35,938 bases of DNA from Flemingiibacterium sp964603455 (GTDB lineage Bacteria > Bacillota > Clostridia > Oscillospirales > CAG-272), in the NCBI GenBank assembly GCA_964603455.1, contig CAZRVL010000018.1, positions 1 to 35,938 on the forward strand. The letters are read 5' to 3'. Below are positions 15,026 to 22,025 of this stretch, one piece after another. Every line of letters begins with the position of its first letter. Positions within the stretch are counted from its first letter, which is position 1. The translations under genes and the position numbers were made by a program. Under the pieces are notes generated by a model. The model made no database searches. It saw only the letters and a program-made list of their open reading frames with translations, and was not told the DNA's origin.

Positions 15026-15898
15026 ATGTATATAGGTATAGACATAGGCGGTACAAAATGCGCTGTGGTTCGCGGAAACGGCAGAAACATCGAGGCTAAG
15101 CTGAGGTTTGAAACCACAAATGTAAATGAAACGCTCGGCAGGATATTCGATTCGGTAAAAGAACTTATGACAGCCGATGTCAAAGCTATCGGAGTCAGCT
15201 GCGGAGGACCTCTCGACAGTCGAACCGGTGTCATACAGTCACCTCCGAACCTTCCCGGATGGGATGATATTCACATCACCGAAATGCTCAAGGAGCGTTT
15301 TGAAGTGAACGCATACCTTTGCAACGATGCGGATGCGTGTGCTTTGGCTGAGTGGAAATGCGGTGCGGGTCAGGGAACTCAGAATATGATATTTATGACA
15401 TTCGGAACCGGACTCGGCGCGGGACTTATATTGAACGGAAAGCTGTATTCGGGTACTTGCGGAATGGCGGGAGAGATAGGTCACGTCAGTCTTTATGAGC
15501 CGACTCCCGATGCGCATATAGGCTACAACAAACGCGGTGCGGTCGAGGGCTATTGCAGCGGCGGTGGTATCGCTCAGTACGGCAAGGGAACTGCGAAGGA
15601 GCTTGGCATACGTGCGGAAAATGGTGATGCAGAGGCTATTGCGGTATACAAAAAGGTCGGAGAAGATCTCGGAAGAACTGTTGCTATACTTGTAGATCTG
15701 CTTAATCCCGAAGCAGTTGTAATCGGAAGCATATTCGCACGCTCGAAGGAATTTATAGAGCCTGCAATGAACGAAAAATTAGCCGAGCTTGCACTGCCGC
15801 AGAGCGTAAATGTCTGCAAGATCGTTCCGGCAGCGCTCGGCGAGAGCATAGGTGATATTGCCGCACTCTGTGTTGCCGAGATCGGCGATGGAAAATAA
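15026..15898 (+). CDS. ROK-family sugar kinase-like protein lacking zinc cysteines
   Basis: A 290-residue ROK protein without a DNA-binding domain, so a kinase-type rather than repressor-type member. The N-terminal phosphate-binding motif DIGGTKCAVV, CNDADACALAEW with the presumed catalytic aspartate, and FGTGLGAGLI are present. The usual ROK zinc site (CxCGxxGCxE) is replaced by HIGYNKRGAVEGYCSGGGI, so the zinc cysteines are missing. ROK kinases phosphorylate hexoses such as glucose, fructose or N-acetylmannosamine; the substrate here is unclear. ATG 15026 is the first codon after an in-frame stop. The SIS gene follows after 22 bases, so they form an operon. Confidence 0.88.
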   Translation: MYIGIDIGGTKCAVVRGNGRNIEAKLRFETTNVNETLGRIFDSVKELMTADVKAIGVSCGGPLDSRTGVIQSPPNLPGWDDIHITEMLKERFEVNAYLCNDADACALAEWKCGAGQGTQNMIFMTFGTGLGAGLILNGKLYSGTCGMAGEIGHVSLYEPTPDAHIGYNKRGAVEGYCSGGGIAQYGKGTAKELGIRAENGDAEAIAVYKKVGEDLGRTVAILVDLLNPEAVVIGSIFARSKEFIEPAMNEKLAELALPQSVNVCKIVPAALGESIGDIAALCVAEIGDGK

Positions 15899-15920
15899 TT
15901 ACTGAAAGGAGTCACAAAAA

Positions 15921-16514
15921 ATGTTATATGAAAACTATCCTGAGCTTTTGCCGATAAAACCGCAGATAGACGCTGCTATCGGACTTATTTCGGACTGCTA
16001 CAGATACGGCGGAAAGGTCATGACCGCAGGAAACGGTGGCAGCGCAGCCGATTCCGAGCATATCGTCGGTGAACTTATGAAGGGCTTCAAATCGAAGCGT
16101 CCGGTCATTGATCCGCGCATTCCTACAGAGCTTGCATCGAAATTGCAGGGCGCACTTCCGGCTATCTCGCTTTCGAACGGACTTGCACTTCCTACCGCAT
16201 ATCTCAACGATGTGGATTCTGAATATACGATAGCACAGGCGTTGTACGGTCTTGCAAAGCCCGGCGATCTTGTGATACTCATATCTACCTCCGGAAATGC
16301 GAAGAATCTGTATCATGCGGCAGAGCTTGCAAAGTGCATTGGTGTAAAATCCATAGCTCTGACCGGAGCCGGCGGCGGAAGACTTGCAGAGATATGTGAT
16401 CTTACGATAAAAGTCCCTGCTTCCGAGACCTACAGGATACAGGAATATCATCTCCCGGTATATCACGAGCTTTGTGCGCGTGTCGAGGAGATACTTTTCC
16501 CAGAAGGAAAATAA
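15921..16514 (+). CDS. SIS-domain phosphosugar isomerase, GmhA-like
   Basis: A 197-residue single-SIS protein. Visible are the phosphosugar-binding AGNGGSAADSEHIVGELMKGF, ISTSGNAKN, ALTGAGGGRLAE and YHLPVYHELCARVEE, all close to the GmhA (sedoheptulose-7-phosphate isomerase)/DiaA group. AAAGGAG precedes the ATG with normal spacing. Co-transcription with the ROK protein suggests that the kinase makes a phosphosugar that this protein isomerises. No heptose kinase (hldE) or other LPS gene is nearby, so heptose biosynthesis is not implied and the exact reaction remains open. Confidence 0.85.
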   Translation: MLYENYPELLPIKPQIDAAIGLISDCYRYGGKVMTAGNGGSAADSEHIVGELMKGFKSKRPVIDPRIPTELASKLQGALPAISLSNGLALPTAYLNDVDSEYTIAQALYGLAKPGDLVILISTSGNAKNLYHAAELAKCIGVKSIALTGAGGGRLAEICDLTIKVPASETYRIQEYHLPVYHELCARVEEILFPEGK

Positions 16515-16519
16515 AAAAT

Positions 16520-16556
16520 ATATGCACCTTTCGATACGGCTTCGAAAGGTGCATAT
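16520..16556. terminator. Bidirectional terminator between convergent operons
   Basis: A 15-bp perfect stem (16520-16534 with 16542-16556) separates the SIS gene (+) from the TetM-Rae1-like gene (-). T tracts follow on both strands: TTGTTTTAT on plus and ATTTTTTATTTT on minus. Confidence 0.9.
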
Positions 16557-16560
16557 TGTT

Positions 16561-19107
16561 TTATGAAAGATATTCCATTATCTCTTTTTCCGCGTTCGTC
16601 ACTTCTGCATGAAGTGCCGAAGCTGACAGCCGTATCGCGCCGTTTCCGAGGATTATCAGCTGTTCCTGACCGTCTGAGGTCGCGACTCTCACACGGTTGT
16701 TCTTTGCAAGCTCATGTGATACTTTTTCGATATAAGTGTCGGCGGTCTCGGCTTCTTTCGTGTAGACAACGCTGATATTAGATATTTTTTCAAGCTCGCC
16801 GTGATTTCCTTTTACTTTATAAGCGTCGAATACTATTATCGTCTCGCATTGCTTGTAGCCTTGATAGTTCGATATGCGCTTGATCAGCTCCTCACGCGCT
16901 ATATCGAGACTCAGTTCGGACAGCTTTTTCAGCTCGTCCCATGCGAATATTATGTTGTAGCCGTCGATCAGCAGATATTCCTTGCCCATGTAGGAACGCG
17001 GTGCGCGTTTTATAGGCGTTGGCTTAGGTACTGCCTTTACGCTTGTCGGCTCTATTGAACGCTTTTTGATCGGACCGTAGGTCTTTTCGAATATCGCCAT
17101 AAGCTCTGCATCGGTAGCTACAGTTTTCATATAGCGTTCGACTCTTTTGGATATTTCATCGCTGTCTGAGCCAAGCTCTATTCCTGCATCGAGATGCTTG
17201 TGGAGCTCGACTTCGTTCCATTTTACAACGACTCCAGCACCGTGTGAGCAGAATATCGAATCAGCGGGATTTTCTGTGTCACGTTCGGGCGAGTAGGCGA
17301 TATTTTCTATTACTGCTTCGCTGTCGTGGCATTCTTCCCAACCGCGTAGGATACAGGACATTTTTCCGCGTCCTTTAGAATAGCCTATCAGCTCGCGGTG
17401 ATAGCCCTGCATTTCGGAGACCGGAGCGCGTCCGGTTATTATCGAATATTCGCCAAGTGTTTCTATCGGTTCGAGCTTTCCGCTTCGCTGTATCATATCG
17501 GTCATAGCTTTTCCGACAAATTCGCTCGGCAGCTCTATTTTCACGTCATACCACGGTTCGAGCAGTACACTTTTCGCTCTCATCAGTCCCTGACGGAGCG
17601 CGCGATAGGTCGCCTGACGGAAATCTCCACCCTCGGTATGCTTTAAATGTGCGCGTCCTGCAACGAGCGTTATCTTCATATCGGTTATTGGTGAGCCTGT
17701 GAGCACTCCGATATGCTGTTTTTCGTTCAAATGAGTGAGGATAAGTCTCTGCCAGTTCAGATCGAGCTGATTTTCGTTCAGATCGCTTGAAAATTTAAGT
17801 CCGCTGCCACGCGGAAGCGGTTCAAGCAACAGCTGAACCTCAGCATAATGCCGCAGAGGTTCATAGTGTCCTATTCCCAATACCGATTCGGATATTGTCT
17901 CGCGATAGGCTATGCCGCCGTCGGCAAAGTCCACATCGAAGCCACAGCGTTCGGGAATTATGCGCTTTAAAACTTCGAGCTGAACATCACCCATTATCTT
18001 TATATGTATTTCCGAAAGCTGCTCGGAATAGTCGATATTCAGTTCGGGTTCTTCGGCACTCAGCGCACGCAGCTTGATAAGTGCGGTATGTATATCGACT
18101 TCCTTTGGAAGTATGACTCTGTATGACAGGACAGGTTCGAGATATGACGCACCTGAATCGGTCTCATTTCCGAGTCCTTCGCCAGGATATGTATTTGAAA
18201 GTCCGGTCACGGCACAGAGTGTTCCGGGAAGAACATCGGTCGCGGTCTTGAATTTTTCGCCGGTATATATGCGTATCGAATTGATCTTTTCAGACCATTC
18301 CGTTCCGCTCGGTTTTTTTCCGCATACCGCATCCTTTACGCTCAATTTTCCGCCGGTTAGCTTTAAGTGAGTCAGTCTTTCGCCCGCAATATCAGTGGTT
18401 ATCTTGAATACCTTTGCGGCAAATTCCTTGGTATCGTATTTCGGCGGTTTTGCATATCTCGATATTGTTTCGAGCAGTTGTTCTGTTCCGTCTGATCTCA
18501 ATGCCGAGCCGAAGCAGCATGGGAAGAGCTTTCGCGCAGCTATCGCATCGGCTATCGCGGTGTCTGTGAATTTTTCGCCGTTCAAAAAGGCTTCCATCAG
18601 CTCTTCGCTACTCATTGCGATATGTTCGTTTTCGCTTTCCGAAAGAGTCGTGCAGGCATCCGAAAGTCCCTGACGAAGTTCAGAAAGCAGCTCATCGCGT
18701 GAAAACGGCGATATGTCCATTTTGTTTATGAAGATAAATGTCGGGATCGAATAATTTTCGAGCAGTCGCCAGAGCGTTTCGGTATGGCTCTGTATACCGT
18801 CGCTTCCGCTTATTACGAGTATCGCAAAGTCGAGCACCTTAAGTGTGCGCTCCATTTCGGGCGAAAAGTCGATATGTCCTGGGGTGTCGAGCAGTGTAAA
18901 TTCGGTATTGCCGAGTTCGAAAACGGCTTGACTGGAAAATATGGTTATTCCGCGGTCGCGCTCGATCTCGTTCGTATCGAGCAGGGAATTGCCGTGATCG
19001 ACTCTGCCGAGCTTTCGGATTACTCCGGTCTTAAATAAAATTGACTCTGAAAGAGTTGTCTTTCCTGAGTCAACGTGTGCGATTATGCCTATTGTGATCT
19101 TGTTCAT
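16561..19107 (-). CDS. TetM-like translational GTPase fused to Rae1/YacP NYN endoribonuclease
   Basis: An 848-residue protein. Residues 1-~665 are an EF-G/TetM-like GTPase: G1 AHVDSGKT (10-17), switch RGITI (52-56), DTPGH (74-78), NKMD (128-131), followed by EF-G domains II-V. The TetM domain IV tip (YSPVSTPADFR) is replaced by HTEGGDFRQATYRALRQGL, so tetracycline resistance is not indicated. A Pro/Lys-rich linker (~670-710) joins it to a C-terminal NYN domain (711-848) matching B. subtilis Rae1/YacP: LIDGYN (D715), IVFDAYKVKG (D761), KEAETADTYIE (D790), ATSDGQEQ (D812). Rae1 cuts mRNA in the ribosomal A site; TetM-type GTPases bind the same site. The fusion should therefore deliver a nuclease to the A site. 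Its trigger is unknown. It is the third gene after tldD and pmbA. Confidence 0.88.
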   Translation of the reverse strand: MNKITIGIIAHVDSGKTTLSESILFKTGVIRKLGRVDHGNSLLDTNEIERDRGITIFSSQAVFELGNTEFTLLDTPGHIDFSPEMERTLKVLDFAILVISGSDGIQSHTETLWRLLENYSIPTFIFINKMDISPFSRDELLSELRQGLSDACTTLSESENEHIAMSSEELMEAFLNGEKFTDTAIADAIAARKLFPCCFGSALRSDGTEQLLETISRYAKPPKYDTKEFAAKVFKITTDIAGERLTHLKLTGGKLSVKDAVCGKKPSGTEWSEKINSIRIYTGEKFKTATDVLPGTLCAVTGLSNTYPGEGLGNETDSGASYLEPVLSYRVILPKEVDIHTALIKLRALSAEEPELNIDYSEQLSEIHIKIMGDVQLEVLKRIIPERCGFDVDFADGGIAYRETISESVLGIGHYEPLRHYAEVQLLLEPLPRGSGLKFSSDLNENQLDLNWQRLILTHLNEKQHIGVLTGSPITDMKITLVAGRAHLKHTEGGDFRQATYRALRQGLMRAKSVLLEPWYDVKIELPSEFVGKAMTDMIQRSGKLEPIETLGEYSIITGRAPVSEMQGYHRELIGYSKGRGKMSCILRGWEECHDSEAVIENIAYSPERDTENPADSIFCSHGAGVVVKWNEVELHKHLDAGIELGSDSDEISKRVERYMKTVATDAELMAIFEKTYGPIKKRSIEPTSVKAVPKPTPIKRAPRSYMGKEYLLIDGYNIIFAWDELKKLSELSLDIAREELIKRISNYQGYKQCETIIVFDAYKVKGNHGELEKISNISVVYTKEAETADTYIEKVSHELAKNNRVRVATSDGQEQLIILGNGAIRLSASALHAEVTNAEKEIMEYLS

Positions 19108-19119
19108 CTTTTTGATATG

Positions 19120-19146
19120 CGGAGCAAAGGCATAGCCTTTGCTCCG
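19120..19146 (-). promoter_or_regulatory. 12-bp hairpin in front of the TetM-Rae1-like start codon
   Basis: CGGAGCAAAGGC (19120-19131) pairs perfectly with GCCTTTGCTCCG (19135-19146) around ATA. On the minus strand its 5' arm holds the only Shine-Dalgarno-like bases (GGAG, AAAGG) and the ATG comes 12 bases after the 3' arm. There is no U tract after it on the minus strand, so it is not an intrinsic terminator for pmbA. It may hide the ribosome binding site and limit expression. Confidence 0.6.
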
Positions 19147-19153
19147 TTTTTGA

Positions 19154-20518
19154 TCATTCGCCGGCGACCGGAAGTCCTTTTATGAGAACATCGGGAGCTG
19201 CGACATTCGTATAGCCGGGAGATTCGAAATCATCGATCTTGTTTCCGACCGAATCAATGCTCTTGAGCAGCTCGAAGAAGTTTCCGGCTATCGTGAAGGA
19301 TTTTATCGGCGAGGTCTTCTTGCCGTTTTCAATCATGAAGCCCTCGGATTCTATCGAAAAGTCTCCGGTGACAGAGTTCGCACCTGCGTGGAAGCCCTTC
19401 ATTCCAGTGACCAATATTCCGTTTTGTACTTTTTCAAGCATTGCATCACGGTCATATTCGCCCGGCTCAATGTAGAACCAGAACGGCTTCGTTCCGATAG
19501 AAGATCCGGCTCTTGAAGCGTTTCCTGTTGATTCAACGCCGTCCTTCTTAGCGGTCGAAAGATTATAGAGCAGTGTCTTCAAAATACCGTTTTCTATGAC
19601 TTTTTTCTCCTTTGCCGGAACGCCTTCGCCATCGAAATTTATCTGCATCGTGTTTCCGGGATAGAAGGGAGTATCGGTTATATTCACACAGTCTGCGGCG
19701 ATCTTTTCACCTGTCTTGCCCTTCAGGAGAGAGAGTCCCTTTTGGACATTTTCAGCATAGAATACCGATACGAAGGTCGAGAGGATATTCGACATCTGTT
19801 TTGAGGTGAATACTATATCATATTTTCCGGTCTTCGGACGACCTGCACCGAATTTGTCGCGTGCGCCGCTTATGACCTCGCTCGAAAGCTTTTCGAGATC
19901 GAGCTTTTCGCCGTCAACATTGCCGAAGCAGTTGTATTTCGACTTGAAATCGTAGACCTTTTCCTCGTTGTTATCGAGTACGGCGTACATATATGCAACG
20001 GTGTTTCCGACGTGGTTTGAAAGGTCGAGACCGTTCGAGTTGTACAGGCACATAGTGCTTTCGCCCGCACCCGCATAGCATTCTGTTCCGTCCGCTACCA
20101 GTTCGTCTGCGTTATATATTGCGTTTCGGCAGTCCATAACGACCTTGCGCACCTCGGAGGCATCGGGCATTTCGAATTTATGCTCCTCTATCGGATGGTA
20201 TTCTTCGGGCTTTGCTCCGCCGAATATTATTGCTTCGTCATCCTTTTCGATGAGCTTTGCGTTTTCGACTGCACGGCTGACGAGCGCGGTGACTTCGCTT
20301 TCGGTGAGAAGTGCTGTCGAAGCATATCCGGCTTTTCCGTCAACTATGCAGCGGAAGGATAACGAGCCGCCAACGCTATTTGAAAATGCGCTTATCTCAT
20401 CGCGGTAGGTCTCGGCTGAGATCGAAGCTTCTTCGGCGTAGAAAAGCTCATATTCCTTTATGCCGAGCGATTCTGCCGCAGCCTTTGCCGCCTTTTTTAA
20501 AGAATCGAAGTTGTTCAT
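19154..20518 (-). CDS. pmbA: TldE/PmbA-family metalloprotease partner
   Basis: A 454-residue PmbA/TldE protein. It has the family fold but no HExxxH zinc motif, as expected for the inactive partner of TldD. Recognisable segments include FSNSVGGSLSFRCIVDGKAGYA near the N-terminus (given here as family context), GRPKTGKYDIVFT, and SIGTKPFWFYIEPG near the C-terminus. TldD/TldE heterodimers degrade unfolded peptides and trim modified peptides such as microcin B17 precursor. GGAGGT lies 8 bases before the ATG and overlaps the end of tldD, so translation is coupled. No precursor peptide or modification enzyme was found beside it. Confidence 0.92.
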   Translation of the reverse strand: MNNFDSLKKAAKAAAESLGIKEYELFYAEEASISAETYRDEISAFSNSVGGSLSFRCIVDGKAGYASTALLTESEVTALVSRAVENAKLIEKDDEAIIFGGAKPEEYHPIEEHKFEMPDASEVRKVVMDCRNAIYNADELVADGTECYAGAGESTMCLYNSNGLDLSNHVGNTVAYMYAVLDNNEEKVYDFKSKYNCFGNVDGEKLDLEKLSSEVISGARDKFGAGRPKTGKYDIVFTSKQMSNILSTFVSVFYAENVQKGLSLLKGKTGEKIAADCVNITDTPFYPGNTMQINFDGEGVPAKEKKVIENGILKTLLYNLSTAKKDGVESTGNASRAGSSIGTKPFWFYIEPGEYDRDAMLEKVQNGILVTGMKGFHAGANSVTGDFSIESEGFMIENGKKTSPIKSFTIAGNFFELLKSIDSVGNKIDDFESPGYTNVAAPDVLIKGLPVAGE

Positions 20519-20519
20519 A

Positions 20520-21899
20520 TTATCTACCTCCCACCGTGATTTCCTTTACGCGGATGAGCGGCTGTCCGACATCTGTCGGTATCTGTCCGCTTGAAGATCC
20601 GCACATACCCTGTGCGCGTGCAAGATTCTGTCCTACCATGTCGATGTTCATGAGTATTTCAGAGCCTTTTCCGATCAGCGATGCTCCGCGCACCGCCTCG
20701 CATATTTTTCCGTTTCTGACGATATATCCTTCGCTGACTGCGAAATTGAACGAGCCGTCTATCGGATTTACCGAGCCGCCGCCCATTTTCTTTGCATAAA
20801 GTCCGTATTCCATAGAAGCGATTATATCCTCATTTCGGTCATTTCCGTTTTCGATGAAGGTGTTCGTCATTCGGGAGGTCGGGTCAAATTCGAAGCTCTG
20901 GCGGCGGCTCGAACCGTTGGCAGCCATGCCCATTCTGCGACCGTTGAGCTTGTCGATCATATAGCACTTCAATATTCCGTTCTCGATGAGCACCTTGCGG
21001 CTTGACGGAGTTCCTTCGTCATCTATGTTCATCGAACCCCATGCGTTGGGGATAGTTCCGTCATCTATCGCGGTGACTTTTTCGGATGCGATCTTCTGTC
21101 CGAGTTTTCCTGCCATCTGTGAGGTGTTCTTGGCTACTGATGTAGCTTCGAGTGAATGTCCGCACGCCTCATGGAATATAACGCCGCCAAAGCCGTTTTC
21201 GATGGCGACAGTCATCTTTCCTGCCGGGCAGTAGGATGCTCCGAGGTTGACCATTGCCTGACGTGCGGCTTCGCGTCCGACATCGACCGGATCGACTATT
21301 TCGAACATTTCAAGACCCATGCGGCTTCCGGGAGATTCCGAACCCGATTGATTTTCACCGTCTTTGCTTGCAACTGCGCTGATAGCTATGCGTGTGCGTA
21401 TCTGGCGGTCGCCTGTGAGAAGTCCGTCGCTGTTTGCGACAAGGATTGAGTGGTCAACATCGAGGAGAGTTCCGTTGACCTGAGATATTTCGGGGGCGTA
21501 TTCCTTCGCGGCGAAATATCCGGATTTGAGAATATCGATCTTGGTGGATTTTTTAGCTGTGTCGGGAACTATCTTTACCGGATGGATATTTGGATTCGTG
21601 CGTTCGGTCAGGTGGATAGAGATCTCTGCCTTGCCCTCCGAAAGCACATCCGCGACCTGTCCTGCACAGCGGAGAAGACCTTCTCTTGTCATATCGGTGG
21701 TGGATGCGCTGACCATTCTCAGTCCGGAGAATGCGCGGATACCGACACCTGCGACTGTTGTGTCCGAAATTTCATCGACCTTGCTGTCGATCATTCGGAT
21801 AGCGTTATAGCGTGAGTTTTCTGCATATATCTCTGCGAAGTCTGCGCCGGTTGACATAGCGCGGCAGAGAACTTCTTCGAGTATCTGTTTTTGAAGCAT
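20520..21899 (-). CDS. tldD: TldD-family zinc metalloprotease
   Basis: A 459-residue TldD. The zinc-binding HEACGH (HExxxH, residues 243-248) lies in GVIFHEACGHSLEAT, and the conserved C-terminal cysteine region GMCGSSSGQ is present. TldD is the catalytic subunit of the TldD/TldE protease. ATG 21899 is chosen because AAAGGAG lies 8 bases upstream on the minus strand; the frame continues to 21947 but that would extend through the promoter. First gene of the tldD-pmbA-TetM/Rae1 operon. Confidence 0.94.
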   Translation of the reverse strand: MLQKQILEEVLCRAMSTGADFAEIYAENSRYNAIRMIDSKVDEISDTTVAGVGIRAFSGLRMVSASTTDMTREGLLRCAGQVADVLSEGKAEISIHLTERTNPNIHPVKIVPDTAKKSTKIDILKSGYFAAKEYAPEISQVNGTLLDVDHSILVANSDGLLTGDRQIRTRIAISAVASKDGENQSGSESPGSRMGLEMFEIVDPVDVGREAARQAMVNLGASYCPAGKMTVAIENGFGGVIFHEACGHSLEATSVAKNTSQMAGKLGQKIASEKVTAIDDGTIPNAWGSMNIDDEGTPSSRKVLIENGILKCYMIDKLNGRRMGMAANGSSRRQSFEFDPTSRMTNTFIENGNDRNEDIIASMEYGLYAKKMGGGSVNPIDGSFNFAVSEGYIVRNGKICEAVRGASLIGKGSEILMNIDMVGQNLARAQGMCGSSSGQIPTDVGQPLIRVKEITVGGR

Positions 21900-21929
21900 T
21901 TTAAATTCTCCTTTCGGGATAATACTTAC

Positions 21930-21938
21930 ATTATACCA
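21930..21938 (-). promoter_or_regulatory. Extended -10 promoter for the tldD operon
   Basis: On the minus strand TGG is followed directly by TATAAT (21935-21930). The -35 region is T-rich without a clear hexamer; it overlaps the T tract of the upstream gene's terminator. Confidence 0.65.
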
Positions 21939-21959
21939 TATTTTCACAAAAATTAAAAG

Positions 21960-21987
21960 CCCCGAACGCGAAAATTTACGTTCGGGG
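21960..21987 (-). terminator. Terminator after solute-binding lipoprotein gene
   Basis: CCCCGAACG (21979-21987 read on minus) pairs with CGTTCGGGG, 9 bp, followed on the minus strand by a T-rich stretch (CTTTTAATTTTT). Confidence 0.85.
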
Positions 21988-22025
21988 ATGAAAAGTTCAC
22001 AAATTATGCGATTTCAAGGAGATGT

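Noticed and set aside
15921..16514. Heptose/LPS biosynthesis from GmhA similarity
   Set aside because: No other heptose or LPS gene is present and the host looks Gram-positive; only a SIS isomerase call is supported.
16561..19107. Tetracycline resistance (TetM/TetO) annotation
   Set aside because: The domain IV tip sequence needed for tetracycline eviction is replaced, and a nuclease domain is fused; resistance should not be assumed from GTPase similarity.
19108..19153. Intrinsic terminator between pmbA and the GTPase-nuclease gene
   Set aside because: The hairpin has a T tract only on the plus strand, where no gene runs in; on the minus strand it is followed by CATATCAAAAAG.
20520..21899. 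Modified-peptide (microcin-like) cluster around tldD-pmbA
   Set aside because: No precursor peptide, cyclodehydratase or exporter gene was found nearby.
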